From the NCBI GenBank assembly GCA_963969495.1, contig OZ018323.1, positions 66,468,460 through 66,532,459 on the forward strand: 64,000 bases of DNA, written 5' to 3'. Below are positions 42,819-54,759 of the stretch, piece by piece (position 1 is the first letter of the stretch; each line of letters opens with the position of its first letter). The DNA comes from Ceratothoa steindachneri (Eukaryota; Arthropoda; Malacostraca; Isopoda; Cymothoidae). The notes beneath the pieces are model-generated. The model was not told the origin of the DNA. It saw only the letters and a list, made by a program, of their open reading frames with translations, and did no database searches. A program made the position numbers and the translations under genes.

Positions 42819-43138
42819 GTAAGTTCTCTTCAGTGTTTGGCTCTGGACTCACGTTCTGTGCCTTATTTGCCCGCGGCTTCAGAATGTAAGCATCCCCTAT
42901 CTTTGCCGCGATGCCCTTGTTGGTTTTCGTTCGTACCTGCGGGTGGCTGTGCTTTTGGCACGAAATTCACGAAGCTTTATAACACTCCCATTGTGATTTT
43001 TTCCCCATTATTTATCTACTTTCTCCTTTAGTTCGGCTTTCAATTACTAACAATAGCTTTAAAAAAAAATCCCTTTTTGCTTACACCAGCTTCCTATTTT
43101 ATAATTATCGCCGGTGTTTTGTGATACATCCCTCTTAG

Positions 43139-43282
43139 GCGCCGAATGAAGTTACCGGGGAAACGAAAGAAACCGAGCTGATTATAGATGGAGCTAAATA
43201 CCTGGTCATCTCACAGAGGAGAACCACCCCCTCCCCCGACGCCCTATTAAATCAAAAACTTAAAAATAATCTCGAGAAGCAG
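43139..43282 (+). CDS. Candidate host exon B (plus strand, 48 codons)
   Basis: Preceded by CATCCCTCTTAG (acceptor, ending 43138). Exactly 144 nt are open in phase 0: APNEVTGETKETELIIDGAK, then YLVISQRRTTPSPDALLNQK, then LKNNLEKQ. A GTCAGT donor starts at 43283. Unspliced, the frame would end at TAG 43304-43306 (adding VSSSCSL), so a terminal exon is possible. The charged, non-repetitive peptide and matching phase with exon A support a real gene. A second acceptor-like TTCTTTGTAG ends at 43306, but it is only 24 nt from the donor, too close for an intron. Family unknown. Confidence 0.6.
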
Positions 43283-43526
43283 GTCAGTAGTTCTTGTTCT
43301 TTGTAGGGACTTGTAAAGAGATACGGTCAGAGGAGAAGCCCTTGGAATTTTAACATTCAAAAACTTAGAATGAAGAGGGTGTAGTAGTAGAAGAAGCACT
43401 GTCGGTGTGGACTGTGTCGTGCCTTAAAACCAATGCAATAGTACATATATGCTAGGGTTTATAGATTTTGAGAACGAGTATGATTGTGTTGATAGGGAAG
43501 TGTTTAAAATTTATTGAATGAAGATA

Positions 43527-43995
43527 AGAAAGTCTACAAAAGGCTAATCAATAAATAGCCTAGCATCATCATCCACAAATATATCCAATCTATTAAAATT
43601 CTAGGGAGACGCTTCTATCACATGACTAGTAAGCCTATTCCATTCATCTACCACTATTTCTACTAATCTCTTTTCCTAAACCTAAATTTGTTCAGCTTAA
43701 ACCCATTCCAACTTGACATACCGTTCACTAAAAATAAGAACCTTACCTATGTCTCTCCTATTATAAATCTTTTACCTACTTTAAAAGACTTCATTCAAGT
43801 CCCCCTCGAACTCTTCTCCTTTCTAACGTATCTAAATTTAGTCTCTTTAAACCATTCACCATCAGGTAAGCTCCTCAACCCACGGATCATCATAGTCATC
43901 CTTCTTTTGCATAATAGAGCAAACCAATATCCATCCTAAAATTCGGTGACCAAAATTGCATGTATAGTCAATTTGAGACCTAACTAATGCCAGGA
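43527..43995 (-). mobile_element. CR1 3' fragment (minus strand)
   Basis: Tail AAGTCTACAAAAGGCTAATC, then CATGACTAGTAAGCCTATTC and further C-terminal ORF2 sequence up to ACCAAAATTGCATGTATAGT. Strongly diverged, with no open frame of size. It is in inverse orientation to the large CR1 that starts just after it. Confidence 0.7.
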
Positions 43996-44591
43996 GCAAT
44001 TTTAACTACCAAAGAGATATTCTCAAAAGAAGTAGATAGAAGTGACTCTTGAGGGGCGTATAGGTCTATGGGTCTCCAAATTCAAATTGTTGAATTTGAA
44101 GAGTAACAGGCGGGAGAATGAGCAGAGGTCTAGGAAGGTAGTGTAGTATTGATACTACCATAAAGAGCGATACTTTGAAAATATACTACACAAATAGTAG
44201 GAGCATAAGGAAAAGGATAGATTTGTTCAGAAGGCTAGTGAGTGAGGGTTGAGAATTTTGCGATAACAAAATCATGGCTTGATTTGGCAGGAAATATCTT
44301 TAGACATGAGGTCCGACCGATTGATGGTTATAATACGAGTATGTTTCTTACCGATAGGAATAAGAGGAAAGTAGGAAGGATGATTAAATTACCGATAATC
44401 TCCAGTGTAGTGAAAACACTATAATTAAAACAGACGCTGACACAGTCATGGCTAAATGTTCAGGAGGGAAAGGATAAACTTGTTATAGGATTATTATATA
44501 GACCACAAAATCTTAGTAAGCAAGCTTCTTGTCCTCTATCAGAAGATAAAACGTGCGTATAGAAATAAACTTGTGTGTAATTTTAATTATA

Positions 44592-45973
44592 ACGGGTGGC
44601 CCAAAAGTTAGTTCACATTTAAAAAAAAAATAATAACAAAAACTAATTCAGTTATAAAAGTGGGTGATATATAAAATCGAAGAGGAGATCTTGGGGTTTT
44701 ATTGTGGTACAGAAGTTACTTCACATTTTTATTGTGTATCTATTAATACGTATATAAAGAATATAATACACAATAATACCCGACTAATTATTAACCCAGA
44801 ATGGCAAGATACAGCAAAGAACAGCGAGCAAGAATTGTGACTACTGTTTTCTAACATAATGGATCAATTGTTACTGTGCAGAGGGACTTTAGAACAGCAT
44901 TTAATCAACGAAACAGTCCCTCGAGGCATTACATTCTTGCAATGGTATCAAGGTTCAGAGAATCCGGGTCTACAGGTGATAAAGAACGCTCTGGTAGACC
45001 GAGATCGGTGCGAAATGCAGGTGTCATTCAGCTTATGTTAACCAGTGTTCAACAACAGCCACAAACGTCAACTAGGATACGTTCCAGTCAACTAGGAATT
45101 TCTAGAACATCATTGCAACGCATCCTAACAAAAGAATTGAAACTTCATCCATACAAAATTCAAATAACTCGACAATTAAATATTGCAGACCATCAAAAAA
45201 GAATAAACTTTTCCCTCGCATTTTTGGTACTAACAAATGATCCGACTTTTACCTCTCACCTAATCATATCTGATGAAGCCCATTTTCACATTACTGGATA
45301 CGTTAATAAAACAAAATTGCAGATTCTGGTGTGCTGAAAACCCCATGATAATTCACGAGCAGCCTCTTCATGCACAGAAAGTTATGGTCTGGTGCGGCAT
45401 AACCAGTTCGAGAATCATTGGTCCCTACTTCTTCGAGGATGCTGGCGGAAAAACAGTGACAGTAACAGGGGACACTTACAGAGAAATGATACAAGATTAT
45501 TTATTGTCAGAACTGGAAGATTTGGATATGCACGATATGTGGTTTCAACAAGATGGGGCGACACCACACAGCGAGAGAAACCATGGCAACACTAACAGCA
45601 ACCTTCCCTAGTCGGTTAATTTCACGTTTAGGTGCCGTTTCTTGGCCACCACGATCACCTGATTTTACTTCTCCAGATTTTTTCCTTTGGGGATACCTTA
45701 AAAAAAAGGTATACGTAAATAAACCTAATAATCTTCAAGAATTGAAACAAAACATCATTGAAGAAATCGACAAAATCACTCCTGATGTTTTGGAAAATAT
45801 GGTGCAAAGAATCCGCCTTTGTTTTAACAATAACGGAGAACATTTGAAGGATATTATATTTAAATAATAAAAATCCAAGATCTATTTTCATTTTATATAT
45901 CAACCACTTTTATAACTTAATTAGTTTTTGTTATTAATTTTTAAGAATGTGAAGTAACTTTTGGGCCACCCAT
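44592..45973 (+). mobile_element. DD41D mariner-type transposon, 1.38 kb
   Basis: Ends ACGGGTGGCCCAAAAGTTAG and (inverse) ATGGGTGGCCCAAAAGTTAC form inverted repeats of roughly 110 bp, flanked by TA (44590-44591, 45974-45975). It contains a single transposase gene in plus orientation. An inner copy of the end motif (AGAAGTTACTTCACATT, 44710-44726) lies near the left TIR. It interrupts the CR1 endonuclease region. Confidence 0.92.
44801..45867 (+). pseudogene. DD41D transposase (one stop, two frameshifts)
   Basis: The start ATG at 44801 gives MARYSKEQRARIVTTVF, then a premature TAA at 44852. The frame continues with QRDFRTAFNQRNSPSR and the second helix-turn-helix (TRIRSSQLGISRTSLQRI). The first catalytic Asp lies in IISDEAHFHITGY (about 45269). 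A frameshift follows near 45305-45315. Next come VWCGITSSRIIGPYFF and the second Asp in WFQQDGATPH (about 45541-45570). A second frameshift lies near 45571-45580. The third Asp is in SPDFTSPDFFLWGYLKKKVY. Spacing between the second and third Asp, allowing for the frameshift, is about 41, hence DD41D. The end RLCFNNNGEHLKDIIF is typical. Inactive, but only lightly damaged. Confidence 0.88.
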
Positions 45974-46968
45974 TAGAAATATAGACTGGGAAGCTCTGTA
46001 GGTGATCTGGAGGCTAAGGAATTTCTGAATATGGTAGAGGATAATTTTCTTAGGTTGTAAACAAAGTCACTAGGAATGATAATATATTGGATTTAGTTCT
46101 AACAAATAGTGAAGAAGGCATTAACGATAGAGAGAGGTAGTGTAATTTTTTGGAAATAGCAACCATTGCAAAATTAGATTTAAGTTGAAATGGAACAGGG
46201 CTATCATGAGTATAAATAAGGTTAAAATCCAAAACTTAGAATGGTGTTCATCAGGAATATGAAATAATGATTAAACAGTTAATTGCTGAACAGAATATGA
46301 ACATTTCATTTAGGGAGATTAGAGCCGAGGCTATCCACTCTAAATGGATGTCAAATAAAATTAAGCATTGTAATGAGCTAACCCCGTAACATTAAAAAGT
46401 TAATTAGGATAGCAAAGAGAAATTATGAAATTAAAATGGCAAATAAGGCAAAGGAAGATCCCAAAAGTTTCTTTCAATTATGCAGAACTAAGACTATAAA
46501 TAAAATAGGCCTACTTAAAACTACAGATGGAGTTTGTGAGTGATATTGATGCAATTGCTATAATAATATAGTATGTTAAAAATACTTTCTTTCAGTATTA
46601 CATTCGAGGATATTCAAATTATACCTGAAGAGACCTTGATCTTAATAAGAACAAATTAGAATATATTTTAAATAACAACGAGTTAGTGTCAAAACGAATA
46701 GATAGAATCAAATTTAATAAAGCACCTCTCCCTGATGAGGTTTTTTAATGATTTTGAAAGAATGTAAAGATGTGTTAAGATAGCCTCGTAGCATGTCTAT
46801 TTAGAAAATCGTTAGAGACTAGCATTGTACCAACAACATGGAAGTGTGATACCTTTATTTAAGAAGGGGGTTAAAACAATTATGTCTGATTACCGACCAG
46901 TGAGTTTGAACTAAGTGGTGGGAAAAATGATGGAATCTATAATAGCTAAATCTATTTGTGATCACTTA

Positions 46969-48592
46969 AGAACATAAGAAAAGAAGGAGACTGCAAAAGA
47001 CCATTCATGGTCTACACTTGGCAGCTCCTGTTCCAGTCAACACTAAAGATTTCTTACCAGAGAAAAGTCATCAACATTGTCACCCTTTACAGGAGTTCGT
47101 CAGATCTAATCTACAATATACATAAAATGCATCCAGAGGATTATGTCCATTCATGCAACCGCAAAATATAATCTCCCCACTCCTTAGAAAAATATATACA
47201 TATGTACATAAAAAAAGTCAGTCCCATCTAGCAGCTTCATCCATATATTTATCTAATCTATTCTTAAAACTACCCAGAGAGGAGGCTTCTATCACATGTC
47301 TAGTGAGCCTATTCCATTCATCTACCACACGATTTGTAAACCAATTCCTCCCAATCTCCTTCCTAAACCTATACTTATCAAGCTTAAACTCATTGCTACG
47401 TGTCCTGTCATGTTCACTAAGTATAAGAACCTTACCCAGATCCCCTTTATTATATCCTTTTACCCATTTGAAGACTTCAATCAATTCCCCTCTGACTCTT
47501 CTCCTTTCCAATGTATGTAGATTTAGTTTTCTGCGCCTTTCACCATAAGGTAAGTTCCTTAGCCCACCAATCATCTTTGTCATCCTTCTCTGCACAGATT
47601 CAAGCAAATCAATATCCTTCCTATAATATGGTGACCAAAATTGTACTGCATAGTCTAGATGAGGCCTAACTAGCGCCAGATACAGTTTTAGAATGACTTC
47701 AGCACTCTTATTGCTTACACTCCTCCCTAATGAATTCCAATATCCTATTAGCTTTATTCTTAGCATTTAGGCATTGCTTTCTAGGACGAAGGTCTGAACT
47801 TACTAAAGTACCCAAGTCCCTCTCACAATCGGTCCTCCCTAAAATTCTCCCATGTAATTTATAACTATTCAATGGATTATTTCTACCTATACTAAGTACA
47901 CTACATTTGTCTATGTTAAACTTCATTTGCCATTTCTCGGCCCAATTGGACAGAATGGTCAATTCCTCCTGCATTACAACAGCATCAGAATCAGCCCTAA
48001 TGGCCCTACCTAGCTTAGTATCATCAGCAAATTTTCTCAGGTCACTACTTATACCTATGTCAAGATCTATAATATAAATTAAGAATAGCAAGAGACCAAA
48101 GACAGATCCTTGCGGAACTCCACTGCTAACACACCTCCACTCAGATTTAACTCCATCTATACTAACTCTTTGCTGTCTGTCACCAAGCCATGACTGAATC
48201 CACCTAAATATACTGCCATCGATCCCGTGTGCTTTAACTTTGCTCAGAAGTCGTAAGTGTGGCACTCGATCAAAAGCTTTACTTAAGTCCAAGTATAAAA
48301 TATCATAGTTTTCATCATTATCTGCTGCTTCATACACCTTACTATAAAAAGACAGCAAATTAGTCAGACAGGATTTACCCTTACTAAAGCCATGCTGTGA
48401 TTCTTTTATCAACTTATGCTTATCCAAGTGATCTCTAATATTCCTTGCTATAATAGATTCCATCATTTTGCCTACCACTGATGTCAAACTTACTGGTCTG
48501 TAATTCGACATATTTGTTTTATCCCCTTTCTTAAACATAGGTATCACATTGGCTTTCTTCCATGCCACTGGCACAATGACACTCTCCAATGC
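46969..48592 (-). mobile_element. Younger CR1 copy inserted in reverse (CACTTA duplication)
   Basis: Flanked by CACTTA at 46963-46968 and 48593-48598, so the target duplication is seen directly. The tail sequence at the left begins AGAACATAAGAAAAGAAGGA. It is 5'-truncated within the ORF2 linker. It is nearly identical to the copy at 35291-36210 over their common part, so this CR1 subfamily was recently active. It lies inside the older plus-strand CR1. Confidence 0.9.
47218..48592 (-). pseudogene. CR1 ORF2: reverse transcriptase and C-terminus (one frameshift)
   Basis: The minus-strand frame from 48592 to 47708 reads VAWKKANVIPMFKKGDKTNM, NYRPVSLTSVVGKMMES, ESQHGFSKGKSCLTNLLSF, LYLDLSKAFDRVPHLRLLSK, VSSGVPQGSVFGLLLFLIYI and LRKFADDTKLGRAI (catalytic FADD intact). 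A frameshift near 47740 leads to the C-terminal frame (LYLALVRPHLDYAVQFWSPY ... DEAARWD), which ends at 47218. The endonuclease is missing through 5' truncation. Apart from the one frameshift it is the best preserved CR1 RT in the window. Confidence 0.9.
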
Positions 48593-48861
48593 CACTTAGA
48601 TAAACATACCTAAGTTAATTAAGGAATCTGAACATGGATTTACTAAGGGCAAATCATGTTTGACTTATTTACTCTCTTTATAGAAAGGTGTACGATACTG
48701 CCGATAGAAATGAGGTTACAATATTGTTTATTTTGATTTTTGTAAGGCTTTCGACTGGGTGCCAAACTTACGACTTTTGAATAAAGTCAAAGCGCACGAG
48801 ATCGAAGGAAGTATTTTTATGTGGAATCAGTCGTGGTTTAGTGACAGACAGCAAATTAGTT

Positions 48862-48887
48862 TGTCGTGGGTTAGCCGAGTTGGTAGT

Positions 48888-48965
<78 letters not shown>

Positions 48966-50311
48966 TTATTATTTTTAATAAACCAAATAAACTTTTACTT
49001 GCGGAGTTGTTTCGTGCCTCGGTGATCGATTGAGGATCGTTCTCTAAGAGTGCTAAACTTTATTTTTATTCTAGGGAACGAATAAAAGGAGTTTCTTTCT
49101 TAACTTTATCAAATATTGCCACTTCAACTCGTTCGAGGATAATTAAAACAGTGTTTTTACTAAAAAAAAATTAGACTAATGAACATAAGCCCTATCACTA
49201 AATAATATTACAACATACCGATCTAATACACGTATAAAAAGAAAATGGGATTACTGGGAGAGCTCTCGAGGCTTGATTCGAGATAGAATTATACGGGAGA
49301 ACAATTTTTAAGTTAATATCTTCGTCCTTAGCCGGACATCCAATAAACTAATTTTTATGCACGGGGACATAAACAACAGGATTGTTCTTTACTTACATTA
49401 GGTAATGGAGATTAATACTCGAGACCAGTTACAATATCTTCGGAGATTTTGTTCCTGAGAGGCGTAGCTCGAGTAGTTGGTTGTTTGCTCACTAGATGGC
49501 GTTCGTCGACCAGCTTGCCTATTTGACGGGTGACGTCACTCGGGAGGTGGCTTCAAGCGAAAGCTTAATCCTTCTCTTTCTAGGCGGTCGTGGTGACCTT
49601 GACCTCGTTTTCTTCCGGCCGAGAAGAAATAGTTGTCTTCTCTTGTTTTTTATCTAGTTGGGATTTGTCCAACTCAGATAGAGTAACATTTAGAGTCCTT
49701 AAATTGGGTAGATTGATAGTCAATAATCTTGGGGCTCGAACGACATCGAGCTTCATGGTACAATCTGGTATTGTACAAAGACTGCAAGTTCTCTTCAACT
49801 TGCAATAACTTTGTACCCGTGATTTTGAGTTTTCTTGTCGAACTCGAAAATCTTCTTTCAACCGGTGACTTTCTTGTCTCTTCGGTGGGAACGAACAAAA
49901 ATCCCTGTTTCCTCGTGTCAACCTGTTATATACCCAAATTACTCCCGCGGGGTAATGGCGAGGGGGGGGGGACCTGCAAGGTGAGACCCCAGGGTGGTGT
50001 CCCGGGCTTGGCTTCCTGTAGCTCTGAGAGATGGTAATACGAGATCGGCAGTTTGCACTTTTGAATTTATTGTTTATAAGTACACCCTCGAAGGGCCTGC
50101 CTTTTGAGCTGAGGTCAGGAATCTGTCTCCTAAAATTTACCCTTTTGCCCGTTCTCCCTCTATGTTACCGGACACCATCGGAGGGGCAAAGCTAAACCCA
50201 GATGTCTTTTGTTATTATTGCCTTGGCTCTCCTCACCAAGAGGCAGGCCTCGATATATATATACAACATACATACACACACACACACACAATAAACTCTT
50301 ATACTTCTACA
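48862..50311 (-). repeat. 3' LTR of the gypsy element
   Basis: 1450 bp. In minus orientation it contains TATATAA (49927-49933) as a candidate promoter, and AATAAA within AATAAAGTTTAGCACTC (about 49050-49066). A (TA)n run of about 70 bp (48891-48961) lies near the edge. Minus-strand open stretches (49580-49921) within the LTR show no known domain. Confidence 0.85.
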
Positions 50312-50623
50312 TTACCTCTACATTCCTCCACCCTTAAGATGATCCTGGGGGGGGGGGGTGTCGGGGATTGCCTATGCTCTACGCAAAGAGCCCTACTAAA
50401 ACATCTTTACAAAAGCTACTCGACCGATAGTGGGAACGCTCCATTCACATCACTCTTATTAATTGAATTATGTCCACTGTGCGCCTAATTAACACTTATC
50501 GTAACCGATTATACGAAATACAAAACAAAAAAACTACAACATAAAAGACCTTATACGTACAAAAATACATAAAAAAGAATTCTAACTCCACGCCAAAAAA
50601 ATAACTACCGTAAGTAAACCATA

Positions 50624-51957
50624 TTAACCTGGTATTGCATTATGGCTAATGCTTTCTGTACACCAGTCGCATACGTTGTTTCCCACATCGTGAGTTTTCG
50701 ACTGGCATAAGCTATGTGTAATGAATTTTCGGTAGCATGGGGCGGTCCCCACGAACGAACGTACTTGCTTTTTGGTTCGGGGTAGCGGTATCTTTATTAT
50801 GGCATCTACACTATTATGTTGTATGGATAGACCGTTTTTCCCAATTTTGACTCCTAGCTCAGAGATGACCTCATCAGCGAAGTGGTATTTCGAAGTTCCC
50901 ACAGTGGGAACTCGTTCGCGGTGTCGTTTTGGGATTGCGCTACGGGCATGTAAGTGTCCTTCCCGTGTAGGGGTAGTCACGTACACGTGGTCAGGATAGA
51001 AGGATGCCTCCTTCCAACCACTTACACAGCTTCTTGCTTCTTCTCTTTTAATCGTTATTTGTCCATTTGCTATTGAGTTTTCCTCTCGGGAATAGGGTTG
51101 ATCTTCATCAGGGAATGGAGATTGATCGTCCAGAAATTCTTCTTTGATCTCTTTCATTAAACTTCAAAACCGTCCTTTTTTTGAAAGTAGCTTTGTACTC
51201 CCGTTTCAACCAATGAATTTGACCTTGAGTTTTCGGTCACCATCTTTGTGTTCTGAGAATTATTTTCTTCAGGGTTTTGCTCCGGCAGCGATTCTGCACT
51301 TTTATTTTGATCTTGTGAAGATTTCTCAGTCAGAACTTTTTCTTGAAAAGTTTCTTTGATTGCTCTTTGATCAGGCGAGACTTACTTGGTTACAGCTTGC
51401 TTATTAGGCGTATGCGTTATTCTTTCTTCTTCATTCTCCTTCTTCTCTACCTTCCTCTCCGGGGGCGGGAGGGTCGGCACCACATCCGTCGCTGCATTGA
51501 AGACTCGTGAACATATCCCTTCGTCCATATGTTTCTCGGACGAAAACAAATGGGTCGAGACCGTGTGTCTCTCATTCGCGGGCATCCGGGTGACTATGAG
51601 TTGAGCTATCGGATTTGGGGAGAGCGACGCGCTCTGGCCTCGGACGACAGGGAACTTGGTTGGCCTACCCAGGAAATCCTGGACGACCACGAACTTCTGG
51701 TGATGGGGGCTGATAGGGGGAAAGCAATTTGTTTGATACAACGATACAGGTACACCCCGTATCGCGTAACACGGTTCAGACTCGGCGACCATTTACGGCC
51801 CCAGTCTCGAATTTTAGTCCTTGGGGAGAATTTTTGCTGTATACAAAATTCACCTGTTCCGGGGAATTTGATGTGCTCAAAGGAGGTGAGGGATTGGAAG
51901 GTTGTTCTGGTTCCAACGTTGCCGTCAGGTTATGTACCTGCTGGGTCGATGGGACAC
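50624..51957 (-). pseudogene. Gypsy pol remnant (possible protease plus RT-RNase H linker)
   Basis: 51957-51382 holds broken sequence where the aspartic protease should be; no DSG/DTG motif is clear in a single frame. After a junction, 51157-50624 contains FADEVISELGVKIGKNGLSI, then VDAIIKIPLPRTKKQVRSFV and GTAPCYRKFITH. This is the linker between RT and RNase H in Ty3/gypsy pol (usual form RPTTKKQLRSFLG..YYRKFI). The catalytic RT (YxDD), RNase H and integrase are absent, so a large deletion removed them. Confidence 0.65.
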
Positions 51958-52846
51958 TTAAGCCTCGAATTTTGGGGGGCAATTATAGCTAAGGTGGCCT
52001 TGGGTGCTACAACTAAAGCAGGTTATGGGGCTTCTGGGGTTTACGGCGTTCCTGACGAACCTAGGGGAGTTATTTTTCCGGGGGTTTCTGGGGATAACTC
52101 CCTTTATTTGGGAAAAGGGTTTCTGATGATACCCACCTTTCTTGGTGGACGAGGGCTTGTTTTTATTACACTCTCGGATATAACCTATGGTTTGACGAAT
52201 GTAAGTCGGCTTTTGACACACACTCATCGAAAGACTGCTCTCCTTTCCTTGACAACAAAGGCCCTTAATTCTGGAGGCAGCGTGCATAATAGCTGGTCCT
52301 TCAGTATGAAGTCGATGAGTGAGTCAAAATCATTTCTCACTCGAGCTGATTCTAACCAAAATTGGAGGTGTCTCCTGAAAATAACACCAAATTGTCGGTA
52401 GGTTTGTCTGGGCTGAATCCTAGCCTGCCTAAATTTTATCCTATAATCTTCAGGATTTAGGTTAATGGTTCCCAGTAAGTAGTTCTGCTTTTAAGGTAGA
52501 ATAGTCTATCGTCGCATCAGACAGTAGAGACACGAATATGTCTCTTACTCGGGTACTGAGTAGGGGGACTAGTCTGGCTATACCGTCTGTTTTGATATCC
52601 CAGTGATTCACTTCAAAAATCTTCTCAAAGTTCGAGAGGTACGCGTATAGGTCGTCTTCGTCCTTGTACGCTAGCAGCTTCATAGTTGGGACCTGCGATG
52701 TCCCACTCCTTGACCCCGGACTGCTCTTCCATTTGGTCCTTGCTCAATGCTCTCTCATGTTCTCGTATCTTTTCCCTCTCTTCTGCTTCCATTTGTAACT
52801 TTTTCTCTTGTATTTCGCCTTCCTTCCTTTTTCTGGACGTAGGCAT
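51958..52846 (-). pseudogene. Gypsy gag remnant
   Basis: The minus strand from 52846: a charged, coiled-coil-like N-terminus (KKLQMEAEEREKIREHERAL). In a shifted frame (52683-52462) comes KLLAYKDEDDLYAYLSNFEK ... LVPLLSTRVRDIF, matching the matrix/capsid-like region of gypsy Gag. A third piece (52287-51958) ends in one CCHC zinc knuckle, CFSCSTQGHLSYNC (CX2CX4HX4C). The three pieces are separated by frameshifts or stops. Confidence 0.7.
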
Positions 52847-53228
52847 TGAGTTCTTTGCCCGTTAGTCCCAGGATTTGATCTTGTTTAAAAAATATTTCAA
52901 ACGAAGACATATTGGCTATGTTCGTCGAAACCTCACCGCTGTAACGAACGTTACGTATGCAACTTGGAGTCCCTTAGCCTTTCCTACTCTAACCTTACCT
53001 TTTTCTAAACCTCTTGATTGGATTATTCCTATACATAAACAAGACAGCACACTACACAACACACTTCGTTAAGTTATAATTCCTACCTTCGTAACTACAC
53101 TTCACTGAATCTTTAAGACTTGTTTGAAGTCTCTTTATTTAAATTTTCCTCGAATGGGTTGGCAATTATTTGTTATGGGTAAGGGTTTTTTTTTACTTTA
53201 ATCTTAAATTTGGGTTCTTCTGACGTAA

Positions 53229-53245
53229 CCCCACACCTGACACCA
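53229..53245 (-). promoter_or_regulatory. Primer-binding site of the gypsy element
   Basis: The minus strand reads TGGTGTCAGGTGTGGGG, 8 nt from the end of the 5' LTR. It begins with TGG, as expected for pairing with a tRNA 3' CCA. The tRNA is not identified. Confidence 0.65.
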
Positions 53246-53253
53246 CTTAAATA

Positions 53254-54445
53254 TGTCGTGGGTTAACGAAATTATAGTTATATATATTTGTTTTATTTTT
53301 AATAAACCAAATAAGCTTTGACTTTATCAAATATTGCCACTTCAATTCGTTCGAGGATAATTAAAACAGTGTTTTTACTAAAAAAAATAGACTTTAATGA
53401 ACATAAACCCTCTCATTAAATAATATTAAAACATACCGGTCTAATACACGTATAAAAAGAAAATGGGATTACTGGGCGAACTCTTGAGGCTCGATTTGAG
53501 ATAGAATTTTACGAAAGAACAATTTTTAAGTTAATATCTTCGTACTTAGCCGGACATCAAATAAACTAATTTTTATGCACGGGGACATAAACAACACGAT
53601 TATTCTTTACTTACATAAGGTAATGGAGATTAATACTCGAGACCAGTTACAATATCTTCGGAGATTTTTGTTCCTGAGAGGCGTAGCTCGAGTAGTTGGT
53701 TGTTTGCTCACTAGATGGCGTTCGTCGACCAGCTTGCCTATTTGACGGGTGACGTCACTCGGGAGGTGGCTTCAAGCGAAAGCTTAATCCTTCTCTTTCT
53801 AGGCGGTCGTGGTGACCTTGACGTCGTTTTCTTCCGGCCGAGAAGAAATAGTTGTCTTCTCTTGTTTTCTATCTAGTTGGATTTGTCCAACTCAGATAGA
53901 GTAAGATTTAGAGTCCTCAAATTGGGTAGATTGATACTCAATAATCTTGGAACTCGAACGGCGCCGAGCTTCCTTGGTACAATCTGGTATTGTACAAAGA
54001 CTGCAAGTTCTCTTCAACTTGCCATAACTTTGTACCGGTGATTTTTGAGTTTTCTTGTCGAACTCGAAAAATCTTATGTCAACCGGTGACTTTCTTGTCT
54101 CTTCGGTGGTAACTTACAAAAATCCCGGTTTCCTCGTGTCAACCTGTTATATACCCAAATTACTCCCGTGGGGTAATGGAGAGGTTGAGGGGGGACTCCC
54201 TGGCTTGGCGTCTTGTAGCTCTGACAGAGGGTAATACGAGATCGGCAGTTTGCACTTTTGAATTGATTGTTTATAAGTACACCCTCGAAGTGCCTGCCTT
54301 TTGAGCTGAGGTCAGGAATCTGTCTCCTAAAATTTACCATTAGGCCCGTTCTCCTATGTTACCGGAGACCATCGGAGGGGCAAAGCTAAACCCAGATGTC
54401 TTTTGTTATTATTGCCTTGGCTCTCCTCACCAAGAGAGAGGCCTC

Positions 54446-54498
<53 letters not shown>

Positions 54499-54727
54499 TT
54501 AACAAGAAGAGCTTTGTTACACAGGCACCCCTGCGGGGTGTGGCCTACGGCGTCATTTGCTAATCTTAACCGCCTTTTTTAATCCCCTTTATAGACTTTA
54601 TTTTAACACCCTGAACACCTTTTTCTTCTTTTTTCTTTCTTTTTTTCTTAGGTGACAACTGAACTAAAAGAAAAAATCTTATTCAAACACCTTCAAAAAA
54701 TCTCGTTCTTAAAATATAGGGTTATGG

Positions 54728-54759
<32 letters not shown>

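Noticed and set aside
43283..43306. Intron between exon B and the following TTCTTTGTAG acceptor
   Set aside because: The interval is only 24 nt, too short for spliceosomal removal. The 25-codon open stretch after it was therefore not called as an exon.
49580..50037. Open frames inside the gypsy LTRs (also at 54074-54340)
   Set aside because: They occur in overlapping frames on both strands, differ between the two LTRs and carry no known domain.
51529..52401. 290-codon plus-strand open frame inside the gypsy element
   Set aside because: It is opposite to the strand that carries gag (CCHC knuckle) and the RT-RNase H linker; no domain recognised, so judged an antisense shadow.
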